In this document: positions 1 to 6,887 of the stretch, piece after piece | Numbering within the stretch: the stretch's first letter is position 1 | Layout of the letters: each line of letters opens with the position of its first letter | From: CAZMGG01 sp964565715 | GTDB taxonomy: Bacteria > Planctomycetota > UBA1135 > UBA2386 | Direction: 5' to 3' | DNA: 16,622 nucleotides | NCBI GenBank assembly: GCA_964565715.1 | Contig: CAZMGG010000123.1 | Location: forward strand, 1 to 16,622 | Program-made: the position numbers and the translations under genes | Notes under the pieces: model-generated | Seen by the model: only the letters and a program-made list of their open reading frames with translations | What the model was told of the DNA's origin: nothing | Databases searched by the model: none

Positions 1-319
1 GTTCGTCACCAACACCGAACGGCTGGCCAGGGGCATCGAGCAGAAGGCGGCCAACGCCATCCTGATCAAGGTCAACCAGATCGGCACCCTGACCGAGACC
101 CTGCGGGCCATCGAGATGGCGCACAAGGCGGGCTTCCGGGCGGTCATGTCGCACCGCTCGGGCGAGAGCGAGGACAGCACGATCGCCGACCTGGCGGTGG
201 CCACCGGCACCGGCCAGATCAAGACCGGCGCGCCCTGCCGCAGCGATCGGGTGGCCAAGTACAACCAGCTGCTGCGCATCGAGGAGCAACTCGGCGGCAG
301 CGCCCGCTACGGGATCTGA
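1..319 (+). CDS. eno: Enolase, C-terminal fragment (5' end outside window)
   Basis: This is the last 105 residues of phosphopyruvate hydratase, which interconverts 2-phosphoglycerate and phosphoenolpyruvate in glycolysis. The reading frame is open from base 2 to the TGA at 317-319. The sequence carries hallmark enolase segments: ILIKVNQIGTLTET (the Lys at fragment residue 23 matches the catalytic base lysine of the family), SHRSGESEDSTIADLAV (the His-Arg-Ser substrate loop), GQIKTGAP (second active-site lysine), and the closing RVAKYNQLLRIEEQL helix. Nothing is broken: the end matches the usual enolase C-terminus with a few extra residues (GGSARYGI). The gene is cut by the window edge, so its start and promoter cannot be seen. 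The next gene begins 52 bp downstream on the same strand. Confidence 0.97.
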   Translation, partial: FVTNTERLARGIEQKAANAILIKVNQIGTLTETLRAIEMAHKAGFRAVMSHRSGESEDSTIADLAVATGTGQIKTGAPCRSDRVAKYNQLLRIEEQLGGSARYGI

Positions 320-330
320 GTCGCTCTGGC

Positions 331-358
331 TGGACTGCGGCGCCGGTGTGGCTAGCCT
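331..358 (+). promoter_or_regulatory. Weak candidate sigma-70-type promoter
   Basis: TGGACT (331-336) and TAGCCT (353-358) are separated by 16 bp and sit between the eno stop and the ATG at 372. Each matches only part of the TTGACA/TATAAT consensus. The TAGCCT lies inside the palindrome GGCTAGCC (350-357), so chance or a structural role is possible. If it is real, the transcript would start only a few bases before the ATG. The call rests on pattern matching alone. Confidence 0.2.
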
Positions 359-371
359 TCCGGCCTGAGCG

Positions 372-770
372 ATGGCCAAGCCCGCGCCGCAAGCCGACGA
401 GCCCGGAATGCCCCAGGCGAGCAACTTCCCGACCTGGGTCGCGGTGGGCAGCCTGGCCGCGGCGATGCTGGTCTTCTTCGGCAGCACGGTGCCGGCGCTG
501 CGTGAGCGCGACGGCCTGCGGGCCGACCGGCAGGCCCTGCAGGACCTGCGGCTGCGCTACGAGACGGCGATCGCCCACCTGAAGCCGGGCACGCCCGCCG
601 ACGAGGACTGGCAGTCCCTGCTGGTGGCGATCGATCGGTTGAGCTGGACGCCGGCCGAGCTGCTGCGGCACTACCCGGAGCCCCGGCCGTTGGCTGGCGC
701 ACCGGACACACTGCCCGACGCACCGCCCGGCCCACCTCCTGACGGCAACGAGCCGGGCACCGGCCGCTGA
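372..770 (+). CDS. Small single-pass membrane protein with coiled coil, possible FtsB/DivIC-like septum protein
   Basis: This 132-residue protein has a 20-residue hydrophilic N-terminus, one hydrophobic segment at about residues 21-38 (from WVAVGSLAAAM), and then a charged helical stretch at about 42-67 (ALRERDGLRADRQALQDL) that reads as a short coiled coil. A region with DRLSWTPAELLRHYP follows, then a Pro/Gly-rich tail. Short cytoplasmic tail, transmembrane helix and extracytoplasmic coiled coil is the topology of FtsB/DivIC divisome proteins. In many bacteria ftsB lies directly downstream of eno, as this gene does. I do not see the usual FtsB C-terminal signature clearly, so the family link is an inference from topology and synteny. 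The ATG at 372 has no obvious Shine-Dalgarno; a later in-frame ATG at 408 (Met13) would still keep the membrane segment. The gene converges on the minus-strand gene ending at 876. Confidence 0.7.
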   Translation: MAKPAPQADEPGMPQASNFPTWVAVGSLAAAMLVFFGSTVPALRERDGLRADRQALQDLRLRYETAIAHLKPGTPADEDWQSLLVAIDRLSWTPAELLRHYPEPRPLAGAPDTLPDAPPGPPPDGNEPGTGR

Positions 771-790
771 GGCCGCAGCACGCGCCAAAC

Positions 791-826
791 GCAACCGGCC
801 GCACCCCGAGAGGCGCGGCCGGTTGC
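791..826. terminator. Hairpin between convergent genes, probable bidirectional terminator
   Basis: A perfect 12-bp inverted repeat, GCAACCGGCCGC (791-802) and GCGGCCGGTTGC (815-826), encloses a 12-nt loop, with two further C-G pairs possible inside. It lies 20 bp after the stop of the plus-strand membrane-protein gene and about 50 bp after the stop of the minus-strand gene. No run of T follows on the plus strand. On the minus strand the bases after the stem read GTTTGGCG, a weak T-rich start. Position and stem strength make termination of both genes the simplest reading. Confidence 0.6.
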
Positions 827-875
827 CGTTGGATCGTCGCGCCGGCTGCGCCAGCGCCGAATCAGACGCCGCCGA

Positions 876-2621
876 TCAGACGTTGCCGATCAGCAGGTCC
901 AGCGCATTGCTGGTGATGCCGCCCAGCGCGTTGATGCCCGGCACCAGGCAGGACGACTGCGTGTAGACGTGCACGCCGACCCAGCTCGGATCGTTGGGCA
1001 CCGTCACGTTGTTGGTGACCGACGGGCCGCCGAACAGGATGTGCGCGACGTCCAGACCCACCAGCTGGTAGCAGCCGGGCATGCCCATGCCGGACAGCTC
1101 GATGCCCGGGTTGTGGCTGGTGAAGCTGAGGATGGACGCGGTCATGATGCCCTCGGCGGGGATGCCGGCGGTGATCAGCGACACGGTGCCGCCGGTGACC
1201 GGGGCGCCGCTGGCGCTCAGCGACAGCGGGGTGCGATCCGGGAAGGCGGTCGAGAACGACGCCGTCGACAGGTCGCGCGGGCCGGGGTTGGCGGCGTTGA
1301 GGACCGGGCTGGCGCCGACGATCGTCGTGTTGGCGTTCGTCAGGCCCTGGTAGCCGACCTCGAAGGTGCCGTTCGCCTTCAGGCGGATCTGGAACGTGCA
1401 CAGGTTGCCCGGAACGTTCCACTGCTGCACCTGATCGAAGGTGACGACGAAGTCGGCCCCGTCCACCTCTGCCGTGACGGTGCCGGCGGCGGCGGGGTTG
1501 AGGTCGCACCAGTGCGGCGCGATGCGGGCGGCCTGCGCCAACAGTTCGGCGACCGTGGGGCTGAAGTCGGCGCCGGTCTGGCTGGGATCGAGCCACAGGT
1601 AGCCGTTCGAGCAGACCTGGATCTGGTTGGTGGAACCACCCGGGTACGGGAAGTTGAACGGCAGGTTCTGCAGACTCACCGAGTCATCGGTCAGGCCGAG
1701 GTTGGCCGAGGTCGGCGTATACCACGACAGCACGGCGGGCTGCACGTCGTAGCCGCCCTGGCCGTTGAGGGACGCCCGCAGGCCGCCGTTGGCCAGGTCG
1801 GCGCCGCCCGCGGGGAACTCCTCGTAGAACGACACGGTCTGGTTGTAGCAGCCGCTGCCGTAGCTGGTGCGGTTGGAGCCGCAGTGCATGCAGCCCTGCA
1901 GGTAGCCGCCGAACACGTCGGGCGCGAACGTCAGCGCGTTGCCCGGCAGGTCCCAGTTGCCCGAGGTGGTGGTGAAGGTCTCGTAGATCAGGGTCCCGGT
2001 CGAGTTGTTCGGGCCGGGGCAGAGGTCGGTAGCCGACGTGGTCGCCACCGCGTTGCCCGGCGACAGGCCGACGATGATCGCGTTCGCCACCGGCGTGTCG
2101 AGGTTGTAGAAGAACACCACGCGGCCGGACGAGAAGATCTGCGCCTGGATGGTGAACCGCTGGGTCTGGCCGAACAGCACGGTGTTCTTCCAGGTGACGA
2201 CGAACTTGCCCGGGATCGTGTTGTTGAAGAACACGCCGCCGCCGTTGGCGACCAGGTTGTTCAGGTCCCGCCAGTAGAGCGCGATGCGCGGCGGCTGCCC
2301 GGCGGTGCCGCGCAGGTTGTTCAGCATCGTGGTGGTCGACGTCGAGTAGCCCGTGGTGGTCGCGCCCGACGCCGTGCCGTTGGTCAGGAACATCACGCCG
2401 TTGGCCTGCACGTGGATGTGCGTGTAGGTGCCCGCGGTGGTGCCGGCCATCGGGAAGGCGAAGCCCAGCGGCTGCAGGTCGAAGAACACGTCGTCGCCGT
2501 AGCCCCAGTTGCTGACGGTGACGCCGCGAGGCATCAGTGAACCGAGGTTGGTCTCATAGCACTGGGCGTGGGCCAGCGCGGCGAGGGTTGCGAGTGCGGC
2601 AGGGAACAGGATCGAACGCAT
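876..2621 (-). CDS. Secreted protein with two nidogen-like beta domains and a conserved C-terminal module
   Basis: The protein is 581 residues from the chosen ATG at 2621. An upstream in-frame ATG at 2648 would add nine residues, but the signal peptide reads best from MRSILFPAALATLAALAHA, with cleavage before QC at residue 20. Residues about 30-215 and about 265-450 look like two diverged copies of one beta-rich domain. Each has a FAFP/FNFPYPGG strand, an N-G-hydrophobic turn (QANGVMFL, CSNGYLWLDP), a RIAxxWxDLN motif, a VVTW/VVTF strand and a closing IVGLSPG/IVGASP. This pattern resembles the nidogen (NIDO) domain. From about 465 to the end runs a module that also ends the neighbouring protein and finishes LLIGNV. 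A role at the cell surface or outside the cell is likely; no enzyme motif is visible. The gene is not preceded by a clear Shine-Dalgarno. Several Cys residues may form disulfides. Confidence 0.88.
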   Translation of the reverse strand: MRSILFPAALATLAALAHAQCYETNLGSLMPRGVTVSNWGYGDDVFFDLQPLGFAFPMAGTTAGTYTHIHVQANGVMFLTNGTASGATTTGYSTSTTTMLNNLRGTAGQPPRIALYWRDLNNLVANGGGVFFNNTIPGKFVVTWKNTVLFGQTQRFTIQAQIFSSGRVVFFYNLDTPVANAIIVGLSPGNAVATTSATDLCPGPNNSTGTLIYETFTTTSGNWDLPGNALTFAPDVFGGYLQGCMHCGSNRTSYGSGCYNQTVSFYEEFPAGGADLANGGLRASLNGQGGYDVQPAVLSWYTPTSANLGLTDDSVSLQNLPFNFPYPGGSTNQIQVCSNGYLWLDPSQTGADFSPTVAELLAQAARIAPHWCDLNPAAAGTVTAEVDGADFVVTFDQVQQWNVPGNLCTFQIRLKANGTFEVGYQGLTNANTTIVGASPVLNAANPGPRDLSTASFSTAFPDRTPLSLSASGAPVTGGTVSLITAGIPAEGIMTASILSFTSHNPGIELSGMGMPGCYQLVGLDVAHILFGGPSVTNNVTVPNDPSWVGVHVYTQSSCLVPGINALGGITSNALDLLIGNV

Positions 2622-2827
2622 GTTGGTCACCAGGAGAAGGGGTTGCACGCCGTGTGGTGGCGCAGGCGAGTGGCTCGGGAGTCTAGCAAGGAAGACAGCC
2701 AGATGCTCGCGCCGTCAAGCCTGCTTCGGGCGACCAGGGCGGGCCTCGTGACATTGCGCACCAGCGAGTGAGCGCAGCCGGCACCGCGCGAAGCTGTCGC
2801 ACCGCAAACGCGCCCGCGGCGCGGCGA
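2622..2827. other. Intergenic region upstream of the 581-residue secreted protein
   Basis: This gap separates the two tandem minus-strand genes and should hold the promoter of the downstream one. On the minus strand it contains TTGACG (2718 to 2713) and TAGACT (2685 to 2680). They are 27 bp apart, too far to form one standard promoter. I see no gene here that has its own initiation signal or a credible product. Confidence 0.4.
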
Positions 2828-2852
2828 GCCCCGCGCCATCGGGGCGCGGGGC
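2828..2852 (-). terminator. G+C-rich hairpin after the 553-residue secreted protein gene
   Basis: A perfect 10-bp inverted repeat, GCCCCGCGCC (2828-2837) and GGCGCGGGGC (2843-2852), with a 5-nt loop, lies 14 bp beyond the minus-strand stop codon at 2867-2869. There is no T tract, so this is an imperfect intrinsic terminator. Its position just after the stop, and the more than 200 bp before the next gene start, support separate transcription of the two paralogues. Confidence 0.55.
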
Positions 2853-2866
2853 AGCGGACCGGAGGT

Positions 2867-4528
2867 CTACAGGTTGCCCAGCTCCAGCTTGACGCCGTTG
2901 CTGGTGGTGGCGCCGGTGGCGTTGAAGCCCGGCACCAGCGAGGCGCCCTGGGCGTAGACCAGGGCACCGATCCAGCTCGGGTCGGTCGGCAGGCCGAGGC
3001 TCATCGTCGCGGTCGGCATGCCGAACACGATGTGCGTGGCGCCGGCGCCGACGTGCTGGAAGCAGCCGGGCAGGCCGAGCCCGACCAGGTTGGCGCCCGG
3101 GTTGACCTGCTGGAAGCTCAGCAGCACCGCCGAGAAGGGCGAGATGGCTGCGATGTTGCCGACCTGCAGGTTCAGCGTGGTGCCCAGCACCGGCCGGTTC
3201 AGCGCGCGCAGCGTCAGGTTCAGGCCCGGGCCGTCGGTCCGGGTGCTGAACGGGATCGACGCCGAGATGTCGCGGTTGCCGGGGTTCACCGACGTGCCGC
3301 CGGGGCTCATGCCGACGACGATCGCGTTGTTGGACAGCATCGTCTGGTAGGTCACCTCGAACGCGCCGTTGCTCTTCAGGCGGACCTGGAACGTGTTGAC
3401 GTTGAGGCCCGTCGTGTTCCACTGCGGCACCTGATCGAAGGTGATCACGAAGTCACCGGTCAGCGTGTCCACCTCGGCGGTCACGGTGCCGCCAAAGCTC
3501 GGATCCAGGTCGTTCCAGAACGGTGCGATGCGCGCGGCCCCGGTCATCAGGGCGCTGGCCGCCGGCGTCGCCGAGGCGAGCGTCTGCAGCGGATCGAGCC
3601 AGATGTAGCCGTTCGAGCAGAGCTGGATCTGGCTGGTCGCACCACCCGGATAGGGGAAGGTGAACGGCAGGGTCTGCGGGCTCAGCACGTCGTCGCCGAG
3701 CGCCAGGTTGGCCGAGGTCGGCGTGTACCAGGCGGAGCTGCCCGGGACCACGTCGTAGCCGCCCTGCAGGTTGGGGATCGCCTGGAAGGAGGAGCCGCCC
3801 AGGTCGAAGGTGCCGAACGTCTCGTGGAACGAGACCGCCTCGGCGCCGCAGCCGCCGCCGTAATTCGACGCCGACGCCGTGCCCGGGGCGATGGAGTAGT
3901 CGATCAGGACGACGCTGGCGAAATCGGACAGGGCGCCCGTGGTGGCCGTGACCGAGGCCGCCGACAGGCGCTTGGCCCGATGGGTCGCCTGGATGTTGCT
4001 GGTGGCCATGGTCGCCACCGTGGTGGGCGCCGGCGCCGTCGGCGCCGACACGTCGATCAGCAGGTCGTTGCCGAGCGACGGGTCGTAGACGAACGGCGTG
4101 GTCAGCGTGATGTCGTAGACGTAGTCGTTGGGGCTGCCGCCGGCCGCCGGCAGCGAGGTCACGTTGCCGTTGAACACCGTGGCCACGTTGGCGCCGACGT
4201 TGCTGGCGAAGGTGGTGCTCATCGTCGCCGGATCCAGCGGGCTCGACGAGAGCTGGATGGTGACGTTGCTGAAGACGCTGCCGCCGGCGTTGACCACGCC
4301 GCCGTTGGCGCGGAAGCGCAGGCGGGTGATCGTCAGCGGGCTGGCGACGCCACGGTCCGTCCAATGGCTCGTGTCGTAGAGCATCTGGAAGCGGAACGCC
4401 GTGGAGCGCCAGGTCAGGGTGGAGCTGCCGGTGTTGGACGTGTCGAAGCCCTGGGGGAACACCAGGCTCTGGGCCGAAGCCGATGCCACGGCGAGCGCCG
4501 CCGCGGCGAGGATGGAGAGGGTACGCAT
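2867..4528 (-). CDS. Secreted paralogue with lineage-type N-terminal domain, nidogen-like domain and conserved C-terminal module
   Basis: The protein is 553 residues from the ATG at 4528. An upstream ATG at 4588 would add 20 residues but puts a non-signal sequence in front of a perfect signal peptide (MRTLSILAAAALAVASASA, cleavage before QS). Residues about 20-225 form a domain not shared with the neighbouring paralogue. It contains FRFQMLYD, LTITRLRFRANGG, a VTIQLSSSPLDP strand and TPFVYDPSLGNDLLIDV. I recall this arrangement from many planctomycete secreted proteins, but its function is unknown to me. Residues about 233-425 match the second nidogen-like domain of the neighbour closely (GGYDV, SxWYTPTSANL, LPFTFPYPGG, CSNGYIWLDP, RIAPFWNDLDP, FDQVPQWN). 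Residues about 433-553 are the shared C-terminal module, ending LELGNL. The gene lies upstream of its paralogue and is divergent from the MoxR operon. No catalytic motif is visible. Confidence 0.88.
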   Translation of the reverse strand: MRTLSILAAAALAVASASAQSLVFPQGFDTSNTGSSTLTWRSTAFRFQMLYDTSHWTDRGVASPLTITRLRFRANGGVVNAGGSVFSNVTIQLSSSPLDPATMSTTFASNVGANVATVFNGNVTSLPAAGGSPNDYVYDITLTTPFVYDPSLGNDLLIDVSAPTAPAPTTVATMATSNIQATHRAKRLSAASVTATTGALSDFASVVLIDYSIAPGTASASNYGGGCGAEAVSFHETFGTFDLGGSSFQAIPNLQGGYDVVPGSSAWYTPTSANLALGDDVLSPQTLPFTFPYPGGATSQIQLCSNGYIWLDPLQTLASATPAASALMTGAARIAPFWNDLDPSFGGTVTAEVDTLTGDFVITFDQVPQWNTTGLNVNTFQVRLKSNGAFEVTYQTMLSNNAIVVGMSPGGTSVNPGNRDISASIPFSTRTDGPGLNLTLRALNRPVLGTTLNLQVGNIAAISPFSAVLLSFQQVNPGANLVGLGLPGCFQHVGAGATHIVFGMPTATMSLGLPTDPSWIGALVYAQGASLVPGFNATGATTSNGVKLELGNL

Positions 4529-4837
4529 GGAGATGGAAGGGATGGGTTGCAGGTACCCCGGCTCCGGAAGTCGGCAGCCTGGGGCCATGGAAGGCTACCC
4601 TCCCGCCGTCCCGATGCAGCGGGGCGCCACGGCCACCCCCGGGGCGGTCCGCCGTGCCAGCATCCGGCTCGTTCACGGGCAGCCGGAAACGAACCGATCG
4701 GATCCGCGCGAAGTTGTTGCGCCGTAACGCCGTCCCAGGGCTCGCGTCCCACGGCCGGATCCCTACGCTTCCCCCGCCGAGGCGGCCAACACCAGACCCC
4801 GATCGCCCGTAGCAGCGCACCGCAAACCCGAGGAACC
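4529..4837. promoter_or_regulatory. Divergent promoter region between the secreted-protein gene and the MoxR operon
   Basis: This 309-bp stretch has no credible gene. It must hold the start signals for the minus-strand gene at 4528 and the plus-strand operon at 4838. On the minus strand TAGCCT lies at 4597 to 4592, part of TAGCCTTCC, which also occurs at 353-361 before another start. On the plus strand I see TTGTTG (4714-4719) and TACGCT (4764-4769), but their spacing is wrong for a single promoter. Several short G+C-rich inverted repeats are present, for example CACGGC (4628-4633) with GCCGTG (4651-4656). No specific operator can be assigned by eye. Confidence 0.5.
4831..4834 (+). promoter_or_regulatory. 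Short Shine-Dalgarno-like AGGA before the MoxR start
   Basis: AGGA lies only 3 nt before the ATG at 4838, closer than is usual. It is the only purine-rich element near this start. The ATG is nevertheless favoured because the MoxR family helix begins shortly after it and no better in-frame start exists. Confidence 0.35.
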
Positions 4838-5893
<1,056 letters not shown>

Positions 5894-5929
5894 GATCACC
5901 CACCGGCAGCGAGCCCCTGCCACTCCCCC

Positions 5930-5949
5930 GCCGCCGCCACCGCGGCGGC
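5930..5949 (+). other. Perfect hairpin in the gap between MoxR and DUF58 genes
   Basis: GCCGCCGC (5930-5937) and GCGGCGGC (5942-5949) pair over 8 bp around a CACC tetraloop, 37 bp after the MoxR stop and 25 bp before the next ATG. The following bases, CCTTCTCC, are pyrimidine-rich but not a T tract. It could be a weak terminator, a processing site or an mRNA stabiliser that adjusts MoxR level against the downstream genes. A chance GCC-repeat structure is also possible in such G+C-rich DNA. Confidence 0.4.
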
Positions 5950-5974
5950 CCTTCTCCGCGCGGAATCCCCCGGC

Positions 5975-6886
5975 ATGGCCGACAGCGCCACCAACCATCT
6001 CGATCCGAAGGTCCTCAACAAGGTCGCCAGGCTCGAACTGCGCGCCCGCCTGGTGGTCGAGGGCTTCGTCACCGGCATGCACAAGTCGCCCTACCGGGGC
6101 TTCTCGGTGGAGTTCGCCCAGCACCGCGAGTACGTGCCCGGCGACGACCTGCGCTACCTCGACTGGAAGATCTTCGGCAAGTCCGACCGCTTCGTCATCA
6201 AGCAGTTCGAGGAGGAGACCAACCTCCGGGCCCACCTGTTCCTCGACCAGAGCGAGTCGATGACCTACGCCCACGAGGGCGGCATGTCGAAGTTCGACTA
6301 CGCCGCCACCGCGGTGGCGTCGCTGGCCTACCTGATCCAGCAGCAGGCCGACGCGGTCGGGCTCACCCTGTTCGACGAGAGGGTCGCCCGGCAGCTGCCG
6401 CCGAGCAACACCCGCGCCAACCTGGGCAACATCTTCGACGCCCTGCAGAAGGCGAAGGCCACCAACAAGACGAAGATCGGCTCGGTCCTGCACGACCTCG
6501 CCAGCCAGCTCCGCCAGCGCGGCATGGTGATGATCTTCTCGGACCTGTTCGACGACGCCGACGCGATCCTGAAGGGCCTGCGGGAGATCGCCCAGCGCGG
6601 CCACGACGTGGTGGTGTTCCACGTGCTGGACCACGACGAGGTCGAGTTCCCGTTCGAGCGGATGACGCTGTTCGAGGGGATGGAGCAGATGCCGGAGCTG
6701 CTGGTCGACCCGCGCTCGCTGCGCGACGCCTACCTGGCCGAGCTCAACGCCTTCGGCGACCAGATCCGCAAGGGCTGCCACGCCCACAAGATCGACTACG
6801 TGCGGCTGGTGACCAGCCAGTCGATGGACGTCGCCCTCACCTCCTACCTGACCGCCCGCGCCGCCCGGGCCAAGCGGCGCAAGTAG
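5975..6886 (+). CDS. DUF58-family protein with von Willebrand A-like fold
   Basis: This 303-residue protein has no signal peptide or membrane segment, so it is probably cytoplasmic or peripheral at the membrane. The DUF58 signature is clear: GMHKSPYRGFSVEFAQHREY (residues 34-53), followed by VPGDDLRYLDWK (54-65) and VIKQFEEETN. A vWA-like region starts at about residue 86 and has a complete MIDAS-type DxSxS motif, DQSES (91-95), which should bind a divalent metal. A second strand, GMVMIFSDLFDD, matches the later Asp-bearing part of the fold. DUF58 proteins are almost always encoded next to MoxR ATPases and are thought to be their direct partners. The gene lies 81 bp after the MoxR gene and 1 bp before the next one, which implies co-translation with the latter. 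The start ATG has no strong Shine-Dalgarno. Confidence 0.96.
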   Translation: MADSATNHLDPKVLNKVARLELRARLVVEGFVTGMHKSPYRGFSVEFAQHREYVPGDDLRYLDWKIFGKSDRFVIKQFEEETNLRAHLFLDQSESMTYAHEGGMSKFDYAATAVASLAYLIQQQADAVGLTLFDERVARQLPPSNTRANLGNIFDALQKAKATNKTKIGSVLHDLASQLRQRGMVMIFSDLFDDADAILKGLREIAQRGHDVVVFHVLDHDEVEFPFERMTLFEGMEQMPELLVDPRSLRDAYLAELNAFGDQIRKGCHAHKIDYVRLVTSQSMDVALTSYLTARAARAKRRK

Positions 6887-6887
6887 C

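Noticed and set aside
969..2540. A 523-codon open frame on the plus strand opposite the first secreted-protein gene
   Set aside because: It is low-complexity Arg/Gly/Ala/Val-rich sequence, lacks any domain, and lies wholly antisense to a gene with a signal peptide and clear domains. Long antisense frames are expected in such G+C-rich DNA.
2680..2718. TTGACG and TAGACT on the minus strand as a promoter for the 581-residue protein
   Set aside because: The two hexamers are 27 bp apart, not 16-18, and neither has a good partner at the right distance.
4628..4656. CACGGC/GCCGTG inverted repeat as an operator
   Set aside because: It is a six-base stem with a 17-nt loop in very G+C-rich DNA; such repeats are common by chance and there is no second copy.
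2768..4837. A long in-frame upstream extension of the MoxR gene
   Set aside because: The extension is antisense to the 553-residue secreted protein and has shadow-type composition. MoxR family length and motifs fit the ATG at 4838.
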